Assembly: GCF_047663525.1 (NCBI RefSeq)
Contig: NC_092607.1
Coordinates: forward strand, 7,225,001-7,289,000
Source of the DNA: Anas platyrhynchos
Lineage: Eukaryota > Chordata > Aves > Anseriformes > Anatidae
Length of the DNA: 64,000 nt
Direction: 5' to 3'
Numbering within the stretch: the stretch's first letter is position 1; every line of letters starts with the position of its first letter. A model generated the notes under the pieces. The model worked only from the letters and a program-made list of their open reading frames with translations, did not search any database and was not told the DNA's origin. Below, one piece after another: positions 35,820 to 64,000 of the stretch. The position numbers and the translations under genes were made by a program.

Positions 35820-36206
35820 CCCTGAGTGACTCTGCCGCTCCTGTGGCTGTTACTGCCAGGAGGGGTAGATGCGGGCAGGGGCGGGTGTGACAAATTTTAA
35901 CTTTGTCCGTCCCTTATGGGGCCGGGGAGGAAGGCCCAGACCGCGGCTGCCCTTGCTGGAGGCCGGGGCTCTGACGGGGGCTTCGTGGGCTGAGCCCGCT
36001 CCCTGTGAGGGCAGCGGCGCCGCCTCAGCCCGGCCCTGAGGGGAGCCCGGGCCCGGCCTCCAGGCGGGGCCGCGCCGCGTCCCGCAGCCAACGGGCGGCA
36101 GAGGCGGAGCGAGGCTGCCCCAGTGGCGGCGGCGGCGCGGGGCTGTTTGGATTCAAAGGCGCTATAAAGCATCCCGAGCCGGGCCGGGCGGGCAGCGAGC
36201 CGCGCC
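35820..36206 (+). promoter_or_regulatory. FAM83D: FAM83D CpG-island promoter, TATA-like box and CHR-like site
   Basis: GC content and CpG density rise sharply from about 35820. A TATAAA lies at 36163-36168, only 39 bp before the ATG, so a start set by it would give a very short 5'UTR. Just upstream, TTCAAA at 36152-36157 is TTTGAA on the other strand, the core of the cell-cycle homology region that MuvB-type complexes bind at G2/M genes. FAM83D is a mitotic gene, so this fits, but the function is inferred. The tandem copy has the TATAAA but not this TTCAAA. Confidence 0.6.
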
Positions 36207-41693
<5,487 letters not shown>

Positions 41694-41842
41694 CAGCTGG
41701 ACTGAATGCAGAGCACAGAAGTTTGGGTTTCAAAATGCACTTGTTTGTCTACTGATTCTTCTAATTCCTTCCGGTACTTGCACACATACCAACAAGAGTA
41801 AATCCCTTGCCAGCACTTTGTTTTATACTATGCAATTTAAGT

Positions 41843-41848
41843 AATAAA
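41843..41848 (+). terminator. FAM83D: Poly(A) signal of FAM83D
   Basis: This AATAAA lies 150 bp after the FAM83D stop in AT-rich DNA. It is the first canonical signal downstream and gives a short 3'UTR. Longer isoforms are not excluded. Confidence 0.7.
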
Positions 41849-42004
41849 GAACAGGTTTTTATTTATACCGTAACCACTTAGATGTTTCTCTTATATGCAT
41901 TAGTGGTAAAGGTGTATAATACTTCTGTATACTTGACTTAGAAAGCATTAATATGTTTACTCTTCAGGATTGCTAATTTTCTGGCTTTAAGTTATCTAAA
42001 AGTA

Positions 42005-42105
42005 GAGCTTAGGGATATGGTTTAGTGGGGACTGTTAGTGTTAGGTCAGAGGTTGGACTCGATGATCTTGAGGTCTCTTCCAACATAGAAATTCTGTGAT
42101 TCTGT
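42005..42105 (+). mobile_element. CR1 LINE 3'-end fragment
   Basis: The plus strand reads 'ttagggatatggtttagtgg', 'gttaggtcagaggttggact', 'cttgaggtctcttccaac' and ends 'attctgtgattctgt'. It is nearly the reverse complement of the copy at 1660-1753, hence the same young subfamily. Confidence 0.9.
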
Positions 42106-42849
42106 AAACTTGGAAAAATCTGAGTCCAACTGACCTTGCTCAGAATGGCTTTATCAATACATACTCTTTTCCCCTTTCTAATATTGGGACTTTAACTTTA
42201 TACTCAGCATTAGGGGGAAAAATTAATCATAAAGCTATTTTTTTTTCTGACTTCACAGATTTAAAAAAAAAAAAAAGAAAGAAATATTACCCTTCCATTA
42301 AAGTTGTGAAGGGTCAATGGGAACAGTTGCAGGTTCTTGTGTATCTCTTACTGCATCCCCTTTCCATTGCTTAAGCATTCTGAAAGGGACTGAATAGTAC
42401 TGAGCCAGCCAGCAATTCAGTTAGATCACCTCATGTCTGTCTCTCTCTCTCCATACACATTTGTATCACATTTGTATACATGTGCACATTCTCTGAGGAG
42501 CATCTTTAAAAAGTCAAGGAAGTAGCAACCTAGCACTCCAAGACAGCCATACCTATTTTAGGGGAACTTTGTCCTCATTTAACTAGCTTTTAGTTTTGAA
42601 TACTAGAAGCACCTGTTGGATCTGTATGAATTTTAATGTAAATGTATTAATGAGGTGTTTGGGGGTGCAAATCTTGCTTGTGAGCAGGAGATGAGGTAAT
42701 AGTTGGAGCTCAGTGTCTCATAGCAGACACTACAATGTGCCCCTGTTGTACACCCCTTTTGGCATAACTTTAGAAGATGCCTTTTGTTCGATGTCTCTCC
42801 CAGAATTGAGACCAAGCTGTATTCTAGCTTGGTCTTGGAGGTTTCTGAA

Positions 42850-43083
42850 CCATTTAGGGGAGATTTAGGTTAGAATTTAGGAGACATTTCTTCTCATCAA
42901 GGGCGGTCAGGCATTGGGATGGGTTGCCCAGGGAGCTGGTGGTGTCACCATCCCTGGCAGTGTTCAAGGAAAGGCAGGATGTGGTGCTTAGGGATGTGGT
43001 TTAGTGGGGGACAGTGGCAGTAGGGTGATGGTTGGACCAGATGACCTTGGAGGGCTTTTACAGCCTTAATGATTCCATGATCT
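42850..43083 (+). mobile_element. CR1 LINE 3'-end fragment, longer
   Basis: The stretch reads through CR1 3' sequence: 'ggttagaatttaggagacat', 'gggttgcccagggagctgg', 'cctggcagtgttcaagg', 'ggttggaccagatgacctt' and a decayed 'gattccatgat' terminus. About 230 bp are recognisable; the start is approximate. Confidence 0.9.
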
Positions 43084-44279
43084 TGCTTCTGTTAAGAGAC
43101 CTGTAAATGGCATCTTTGGGGTCAACCTAGTGGTGAAACAATCACTGAGGACGCATAACAAAGCCCCTGCTCAAACACACTACAAAAACATTATAGATTG
43201 TTTTTATTCTTTTACAAGTAATTTTGAGTTTTTATTTTTATCCTAAGCTGTGCTTTCTGAAGTATTCTGTTTCCTGCTCTGTCTGTATTTTATCCACTAA
43301 TAGGTTCTTCAAAGAGTTAAGTGCCTTTCTAGCTTTTGAAAATATTCTGCTTTCAACACTAACTGAATCTTGGGTTAAGTCAGTCTGCAGACACTACACA
43401 AATATTTGTTAGTATTACTGTGCATGTGTCCATGCTTGATGGATCACTTTTTTTTTGAGTAGTATGTGAGTTTTTCCGAGTTCTCTCTGAAATCTGACCT
43501 GTGATATTATTCTTTAGACCTGTGTGCCAACAGTTCTAGTGACCAACCTGATGTGGTATTCTTCAGTCAAATCAGAGTCTGGGTGAGGTATTTCCTTCTC
43601 GTTTATAGGCATGTCTGTCCAGTAGGTGGCATGTTTCAGCTGTTATTTATTTCCACAAGGGGCAATGAATGAATAGGGAACAGCCCAAACTCCGCAGAGC
43701 TGCAACCGCAGTGTAGACAGCGGCACTTTTATTCTACTGACTAGAACTTTTATATTTGAGTCCTGTATTGACAAAGAGGCTTAGCTACTTCTATAGATTG
43801 GAGGTTAAAGCAGCCAGTTCTTTCCTAAAGTTGCAAGGCAGATGTACAGAGAGGTGCAGGGAAGGGAAAAGCTGTCTGCACCTGCTTAAATGGATGAGGG
43901 GCACAGCTCCTAGAGCTGGAACAGAGACGAAAGGGGGTTGCAAAGAGGGAGCTGCAATACGCATTCAGACCAATGTCAGAGCTGTATTCTTAAAAGCCTC
44001 GTGTTCGGCAATGCTTGAATGTATACGAAACCCACCTGAAAACCGCGTTTGTTCTCTGTACTTCTCGGTCTTGGCTTCGGTGCCCTGTACGGTTGTTTTG
44101 GAGCTCTCCCAGGAACGATACCTTTTTTTTTTTTTTTTTATAAATAAACTCACTTTGCCACAGGGGTTCTCGCCGCATCCCTTCCGCGTTTTGCCGTCTG
44201 TGTACCTGTCCCTCCGCATCCCGCTGGCCGCCGCCCTGCCCGCTTGGCTGCTGCGGAATGAAGGCAAGGCAGAAGGGAA

Positions 44280-44569
44280 GGCAGCCGCCTGCCCTCACAC
44301 GGCACCTCACGGGGGGCAGCCGGAGCTCAGCCCTGGGGCCGCGCTGCTTCCCCCTTCCCCGGGACGCTCCGAGGGCTGCCTCAGCCCCCCATCCCCGCCG
44401 CCATTTCGCGGCGCCCCCTGAGGGGAGCGCGGGGCCGGGCCCGGGGCAGCGCCGGCGGCCGCTCCCCGCCCCAGGGCGGGCCGGACGTGAGGCGGGGAAG
44501 GGCTGCGGGGGGGGAGCGGGGCCGCTATAAAGCATCCCGAGCCGGGCCGGGCGGGCAGCGAGCCGCGCC
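44280..44569 (+). promoter_or_regulatory. CpG-island promoter of the FAM83D-like gene
   Basis: A dense GC/CpG block with several GGGCGG-type boxes leads to a TATAAA at 44526-44531, 39 bp before the ATG. From 44523 onward the DNA equals that of FAM83D (36160 onward); upstream it does not align apart from compositional similarity. The TTCAAA (CHR-like) site of the first gene is absent, which suggests different control (inference). Confidence 0.55.
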
Positions 44570-45016
44570 ATGGCCAACCCGTCGCAGTGGCTGGAGGAGG
44601 GCGCCGGGCGCTGGCCGGAGCCGGGGCCGGGGCTGTACAGCGAGGCGCAGCGGCTGGCGCTGGAGGAGCTGGTGGCGGGCGGCCCCGAGGCGCTGCGGGC
44701 CTTCCTGCGGCGGGAGCAGCTGCCGCCCTTCCTGTCGGAGCCCGAGGTGCAGGCCATCGCGCGGGGCGCCGTGCCGCCCGCCGCGGCCGAGGAGGAGCCG
44801 CCGTCGCTCGGCGCCTCGCCGGCCGCCTCGTCGCTCACCTACTTCCCCGAGCGCTCGGACGTGGAGCCGCCGGCGCTGGAGCTGGGCTGGCCGGGCTTCG
44901 CCGCCGGCGCCTTCCGCGGGCTGACGCGGGTGGAGGCGCACTTCCAGCCGGGCTGCGGGGACGGCGGCTGCGGCTGCAAGGAGGCGGTGCGGCGCCAGAT
45001 CCGCTCCGCGCGGCAG
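44570..45016 (+). CDS. FAM83D-like exon 1 (identical to FAM83D exon 1)
   Basis: This exon encodes [14 protein letters not shown] to RRQIRSARQ, 149 residues, with the gtgggt donor, at a constant offset of 8363 bp from FAM83D exon 1 with no mismatch or indel found by reading. The match ends 14 bp into the intron. Confidence 0.9.
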
Positions 45017-48000
45017 GTGGGTGCGCGGCGACTCCCCGGGGGCTGCCCCCGCGCTGCCTCGGCAGGAGAAAAAAGCACGATAAGTGCCCCGTCAGGGGGT
45101 GTCCCGAAGGCACGCGGGCGGTGGGAGGGCTGCGAGCACCGGGAGAGCCGTGAGGGAGCCGTGAGGGAGCCGTGAGGGCGCGTCACGGGAAAATGAACCG
45201 TAAGCTGCAGGGGAAGTTCGGGTGTATCTTAAAAAGGTGCGATGAGCAGCCACGGGTGGACGCAGGTGGGTTTTTTTCCCTATTTGGCTTCCTATTCGAA
45301 AAGTTTGAAAGATTTCGGCCCATTTATGTTTTGGAAATAAGCTCATGTTTTAAAATTTTTGTAGAGTGTTTTTAACAACAAGGGGACTGTCCTCAGGAGA
45401 AGAGCTCTTATCCAGGAATCAGAGACCAAATTTGTCTTACCCAGACGCCTCTTTTGGCACCTGGGAGGATGAAGAAAATCCTGAAGCAACACGTTTGTTT
45501 TCCGCTGGTCTGATTTGTGTGAGATCTTCTCACCCCCTGACAGCCCCCGGTGAGCTCAGTGCGCCTGTCACACCAAGCAGTGTGTGTAGCTGGAGGAGCA
45601 GTGTAGCTAAAGAAGACCAACAGCAAAATGTCTTTCTTTTTTGGACTCTTTTTACATGAGCTCGCTCAGTTTTTGGAGAGGTGTCAGTCTCCTGGATGTC
45701 CTGAGGTGTCTTTTGGACCACTCCAGAGGTTGGGGAAGAGGCAGAAATGCTCAGATCTGTGTAACTGGATCTTGAAGGTGAAGTTATGGAATAAAAAAGG
45801 GGAAGGCTTTAGTACCACCTTAATGAAAAGCCATGAGCAGTGTGTTACTGAACGGGTGTAGGAGCTCTCATTGTTGGCAGTTAGTGATGAACTCCAGTTT
45901 TTAAAAATAGTTAAGGGGTGTTTCTCCTCAACAGGCTTTCAGTCTAGTTTGCGTGTACCAGATGAACCAAACCCATACAGATCCTGGCAAAAGGAGCTTC
46001 AAAGTCGCTACAAAAACTACAGCTCTAACTACTGTAAAAAGGGAAATTTTACAATGGGTTAATAGAAATCCTAATTGATATTATCTGTTATATGTGAGTC
46101 AAGCAACACCAAAACTGGGGCAAATAGCAATGGGTTCCATCCTTGAGTTCGGTATGTACTGTTTTCTTAACTATACAGAGACATGAATAAGTGATTGTAG
46201 TGAAGTATGTTGTATCTCCTGTACCTCGGTGTACTGTAGTCTGTAATCATCTTTACCAAAATACCCTCCTCATCACATAACTTCGTTTTAGTCAGTTACT
46301 TCTTCCTTTCTCTGCTATTTCTTATACGTCTCCTAAATGTTTCAGCGGTTCTGTGAACAACAGAAGAATGCATTGTACTGTAGAAGACTGCCAGGTTGCA
46401 TAACCACCAAAGAGAAGAAAATAGGGGGGGAAATATTTAAATTCAAAGGCAAATTCCTCATGCGCCATCTCTCTTAGAATGCTGTGGAAACAGCCTAATG
46501 ATTTCTTCTGAAACTTGTTGCAGATGATTGCCTTGGTTATGGATTCCTTCACAGATACCGATATTTTCAGAGACCTCTTGGAAGCTTGTAGCCAGCGGCA
46601 AGTTAAAGCATATATCCTTCTAGATCAGTCTTCATTTTCCCACTTTCTGAAAATGTGCAGAGATCTAGGAGTTGACCTTGAACAGGAAAAGGTAAGCCTT
46701 GTGATATTTCTGGGGATAGAGAGTTGTTCCTATAATAACTGTAATCTTTGAGCTGTTAGAAGACACTTTCTTGCCTGCTGACAACTTAAATTGGGTTTTA
46801 TGTAGCTCTAACTCTCTTGTAAGATGTAACCATTCTTGCAAAAGAAGGTACTTAATAGAAAAGCTGAAATCTTTACAAGAGGCTGTCACAGTTGCTCTGA
46901 GTACAAATACTAGTGGAGCATCCAAGAAAATGAAGGAGGAATGTCTGGTTTCTAAAAGGATGACTGGAGTTGCTCAGGCTTGCTGAGCTTTCAAAGGCTG
47001 ATGGAGGATGTTCTCAAGAAGATGTGGAGTTCAGGTCCCTCTGATATTTGGCAACGTTTTTTACAATCATATTCTGCACAGCCAGCGTATGGGGTTGTCC
47101 CTTAGCATGTTTTCTCTCTGCCTGCTAAAACAATACAAAATTGTTTCTGGAGGGTGAAATCTGCACTGCTGCACAGCAACCTTTGTAGTTTGTCGGTGAT
47201 CTTTATTAGCATGTGTTACTCCTTTAAATGCAATCGTTTAACTTTGAAATTTACATAATCTTTCTACATCTTTCTTTTTAACAGTCGATGAGAATCCGAA
47301 ATATCACTGGGAATACATACTACACAAGGTCAGGTGCCAAAATTGTTGGAAAAGTCCGTGAAAAGTTCATGTTAATTGATGGCATTAGAGTGACAACAGG
47401 CTCCTACAGGCAAGTGGCAATTTCTTTTCTTTTTTTTTTAACTTCAGTTTTCTTTAAATGGACAAGAATAGTTACATTTCAAAACTACTTTCCTTATTAA
47501 CAAGCAGCTTGTAATATTTAGCCTTAAAACAAGGCACATCATTAAGAGAATTTTCAGTTAATAATCTTTAAATAAATGATATTCTTTATTATCATTTTGA
47601 ATTAACTTGAAATTTTCTCATTCTTCTTTTGCTAGTTTTACGTGGACAGATGGGAAGCTGAACAGCAGTAACATTTTGATCCTGTCAGGCCCTGCAGTTG
47701 CACACTTTGACCACGAGTTTCGGATTCTTTATGCACGGTCAAAACCTGTCAACCTCAGAGAGTTTTCCAGCAGCAAGAAGAGTAAGGTGTTGGATCAGCT
47801 GGTCAGGATAACAGTGGCTTCCAGAGACTTAACCAGAGAAAACTTCCTGAGAATGGAGTTTTTGTATCTTAGAGCATTTGTAGGAAATCTAAAAAGGAAA
47901 CGAAACTGGCTGCATGCCTCGAGGGAGGCAGTCTACGTGTCAAATAATGCAATGCATGCTTCTCCACCACTGACTAAGAGGAATGGCTCTCAAGTTATGA

Positions 48001-48026
48001 GGCCACACTGGATCATAGAGAGATGA
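44570..48026 (+). CDS. FAM83D-like tandem paralog, four exons, 376 aa
   Basis: Exons are 44570-45016, 46524-46691, 47285-47409 and 47636-48026, in frame with the same lengths (447, 168, 125) and phases as FAM83D for exons 1-3. Residues 1-149 equal FAM83D exactly; exon 2 matches at 34/56 residues and exon 3 at 32/41. DUF1669 is kept ([48 protein letters not shown]), so binding to CK1 isoforms is plausible. After about KSKVLDQLV the frame continues for about 75 residues with no similarity to FAM83D and stops, without TQT motifs, Ser-rich stretch or conserved C-terminus. No internal stops or frameshifts are seen and the splice sites are intact (GC donor again in intron 3), so it looks like a functional, tail-shortened paralog. 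A decaying gene rescued only in exon 1 is the alternative. Confidence 0.88.
46524..46691 (+). CDS. FAM83D-like exon 2
   Basis: These 56 codons lie between gttgcag and gtaagc, encoding [20 protein letters not shown] through [10 protein letters not shown]. The invariant FTDTDIF and YILLDQ are kept while the second half has diverged. Confidence 0.93.
47285..47409 (+). CDS. FAM83D-like exon 3 with GC splice donor
   Basis: The exon encodes [20 protein letters not shown] through [16 protein letters not shown] and two bases of the split Ser codon. The donor is AG|GCAAGT, as in FAM83D. A U-rich tract follows within about 20 nt of this donor, which FAM83D lacks. Confidence 0.93.
47636..48026 (+). CDS. 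FAM83D-like exon 4, shortened C-terminus
   Basis: The exon completes Ser, then [18 protein letters not shown] and [17 protein letters not shown] align with FAM83D; homology fades after KSKVLDQLV. The rest ([14 protein letters not shown] to HWIIER, then TGA) is basic and unrecognised. The exon is 391 bp against 955 bp in FAM83D. Confidence 0.88.
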
Positions 48027-50129
48027 ATTGCAAGTTCACTCACAGCAAGATGCAGAACCTCGAAACCATGTCCCATGGTCCGTGTCTTACATGACATACT
48101 GTCTAACAGCGTGTGTTTGCAAGCAGCTGGGAAACCAACCTCAAACTGAGAGAAAGGGATATTGGAGCTGTGGTTTCAGTTGAACACTTTTATAATGCTG
48201 AGCAGCAGATACAGTTATGGTATTGTCTTAGGCTAAGAAGTGCTTCAATGCCAAAGACAACAAAACTCCTAGCACCTGGAAAGCCATTATTGACTGCGTT
48301 CTGTCAGTTTTTCATTTTTCAACCTGTTCTTGAATGGTTTAAGCTAATGGGTTAGCAATGTCTTGGCAAAGTGACTCAAACTTTATTTTCTATACCCAAA
48401 TACCTTAAATATGTATATATTGCTTAATGGGCTTCTAAGGATGAATGGACTGCTGTACATTTCTGAAATCGTTCTAAGCTTGATCTTGTGTTCAACAAAC
48501 CGTTTTGTGACAGAACTGAAGTAGCCATAATCTAGAAACTAGATAATTACCAGTCCTGGTTCTCAGATGTTACATCTTCTTTACATGACGCTGTGCAGCT
48601 GGCAGAACAAGTTAACACATCAGGCCATCACGGTTTTCCCATGACTGAATTTCAAATTACCTTTTCTTTTTGGTAACAAGAATACTTGTTGACCATCACA
48701 AAAAATGTATTTTAAATGCCTGCAATCAAGGGGTAATGTTACTAAGAACCTACTAATCTTTGTAGCAAATAATACTTTTTTTTTTTTTTTGGCATTACAT
48801 ACCTATTTTGTGGTTGCTACTGCTGCCTGATCTTATGGCGAAAAGCTGATTAGATCTGAAATCTGTGAAGATGCTGCTACTTCTAAAAAAAAAAAAAAAC
48901 AAAAAACAAACCTTACTTCTACTTGACATGTAATAATGTGGAAGTCAGAAGCATTTAATTTTAAAGTTTCATGCCAGCTCAATTTTTTAAAAATCCATTG
49001 TTTTCTGGAGAAAAAAAATAAATGAATAAAACATCCTCCCAAACTGTTGTACTTAGATGCATTGACGTTCCACCAGCCTTCCAGTGCAGAAACTCCTGTT
49101 AACCCAAACGTAGTAGCCATGTCCCACGCTGTTCTTGGGGCTCTGCTGCTGCAGAAATCTTGGGTACATTCTTGCCTTTGTGGATTCTTGTGGATTCTGG
49201 GCCTCAAAGGGGAATCTATAAACTTAGCTGGGGCATGTTGTATGGGCCTATGCTAAATGCCAGTAGGACGATATTACATTGAATGTGAGAGTGTACAGGA
49301 ATGCTCTTTACTGACAATGCAATGATGTACTGATTAGGATACAACTACTGTGTGTCCTTTTTCTTCTACACTTACAAACACGGAAATGTAATATTTCTGC
49401 CTCCTAATTTGTAAATGTTCAATAGTTTATAGATTAATAGTCTTAAATTTTATCCTGATGTAAAAAAGTTTTAAATGTATATTTTTATTCTTAACTATAT
49501 TTTCCATAAAGGCAAAAAAGATAATTTTGTACTCTATGAAAAATGTTGTTTGTGCAATATTTCACGGCGATGATTGTCTGTATATCTGTTTTCTCAAATA
49601 CAAGTTTTTAACTTTGTTGTTCATCTCATTCTTTTAATAGGGCACTACTTACTACTTCCACTGCTCAGCAGTAGGACTTTCTTCTCAGCAGCTGTTAATA
49701 TATTGATGGTACAAACTTCTGTGGTAACAATTGTGTTTACTTTTGATACTTTTTTTTCCTATGTGACAACTCCATTGAAATAAGTAGCTAGAATTGTAAC
49801 AATGTCTTTAATTATAACTGAATGAGGGTTTTATGGGCAGGTTATCTAGAGCCATAGCAGGAATTACTGTTTTCCTTAAGTGTGAGTTTTTGACAGCATT
49901 CCTTATTGGAATCTATTATTATTATTATTTTACTTCAGCTTATGCTTAAATAATTCAAACTGTAGCTTAGATGTGACTCAGTAATGGTTCCCTTTGGTTG
50001 CAGTACTGTGCCTGCAGCTGTCCCTTTGCTCACTTTCAGTCCCTCGCGTTCGCAGTGAGGCGCTATCATTCACGGCGGGGAGGGCAGCAATTAACTGTAG
50101 TTAATTAACGACAGAAGGCCGTTTTGGAG
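48027..50129 (+). other. 3'UTR of FAM83D-like gene and intergenic spacer to DHX35
   Basis: AT-rich sequence without recognised coding content. AATAAA signals overlap at 49017-49022 and 49025-49030, about 1 kb after the stop, and are the best candidates for the 3' end. Simple tracts include poly-T at about 48777-48791, poly-A at about 48885-48898 and an ATT run at about 49914-49928. No remnant of the FAM83D tail (TQT array or KERQFHY segment) was found. Confidence 0.5.
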
Positions 50130-50274
50130 ACTGAGATCCTTCCGACTGCTGCTCGACGGGCTCTGTCCCGGCCCCCACCGCCGTTCCCACAGGGCAGCAG
50201 CCGCGCTCGGCGCCTCCCCGCTGTGGCGGCGGGGCCGAGGCAATGGGCGGTGCGTCCCCGCCTCTCGCCTCAAG
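50130..50274 (+). promoter_or_regulatory. DHX35: DHX35 promoter/5'UTR region, CpG-rich
   Basis: A CpG-rich block begins near 50130 and covers the first exon and start of intron 1. No TATA box is seen. An upstream ATG at 50243 opens a 19-codon frame that overlaps the DHX35 start (see findings). The transcription start is not visible. Confidence 0.55.

Positions 50275-64000
<13,726 letters not shown>

Larger units (their letters stand above)
41849..44279. other. Spacer between the two FAM83D genes
   Basis: No coding sequence was recognised here. It contains two CR1 fragments (42005-42105 and 42850-43083), poly-A or poly-T runs at about 42240-42275 and 44127-44146, a CT-rich stretch at about 42437-42451, and AT-rich sequence. 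The 221-residue open frame at 43756-44421 has no recognised homology and runs into the CpG island, so I treat it as chance. Confidence 0.6.

Noticed and set aside
47810-48026. A frameshift in FAM83D-like exon 4 that hides the normal tail.
   Set aside because: I checked the other frames after 47810 for TQT motifs, the Ser-rich stretch and KERQFHY-type sequence and found none, so a simple frameshift does not explain the missing tail.

Overview
The window is nuclear DNA from a vertebrate and almost certainly from a bird. Genes are split into short exons with GT-AG introns, introns carry CR1 LINE 3' ends, and promoters sit in CpG islands. The CR1 copies near 1.7 kb and 42.0 kb look like the young type common in Galloanserae, perhaps waterfowl, but the species call is an inference from those repeats only. 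All genes found lie on the + strand, in the order PPP1R16B - FAM83D - FAM83D-like - DHX35. The PPP1R16B-FAM83D-DHX35 order is the same as on human chromosome 20q, which supports the gene calls.

Layout. 1-20177 is a large intron of PPP1R16B with no exon I can defend; the N-terminal coding exon, with the PP1-docking motif, must lie upstream of the window. 20178-30102 holds nine coding exons of PPP1R16B (TIMAP, a membrane-anchored ankyrin-repeat regulator of protein phosphatase 1), through the C-terminal CaaX box. 30103 to about 35440 is its probable long 3'UTR. 36207-41693 is a complete four-exon FAM83D (564 aa). 44570-48026 is a second four-exon FAM83D-type gene (376 aa) in tandem. 50275-62731 holds the first twelve coding exons of DHX35, a spliceosome-associated DEAH-box helicase, which runs off the right edge.

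The most striking observation is the FAM83D pair. Exon 1 and its immediate flanks (36160-36667 and 44523-45030, 508 bp at a constant offset of 8363) read as identical. Exon 2 of the two genes agrees at only 34 of 56 residues and exon 3 at 32 of 41. The identity starts just before a TATA-like box and stops just after the exon 1 splice donor. That pattern implies recent gene conversion of exon 1 between old paralogs, or an assembly error in a GC-rich island. The second gene keeps the whole CK1-binding DUF1669 region but has a short, unrelated C-terminus. It lacks the array of five TQT (LC8/DYNLL1-type) motifs and the conserved C-terminal segment of FAM83D. Both copies share a GC-AG third intron.

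Functionally, FAM83D targets CK1-alpha to the mitotic spindle through partners bound by its tail, so the tailless paralog could bind CK1 without spindle delivery (inference). PPP1R16B and DHX35 act in unrelated processes; the cluster reflects conserved synteny and not a pathway.
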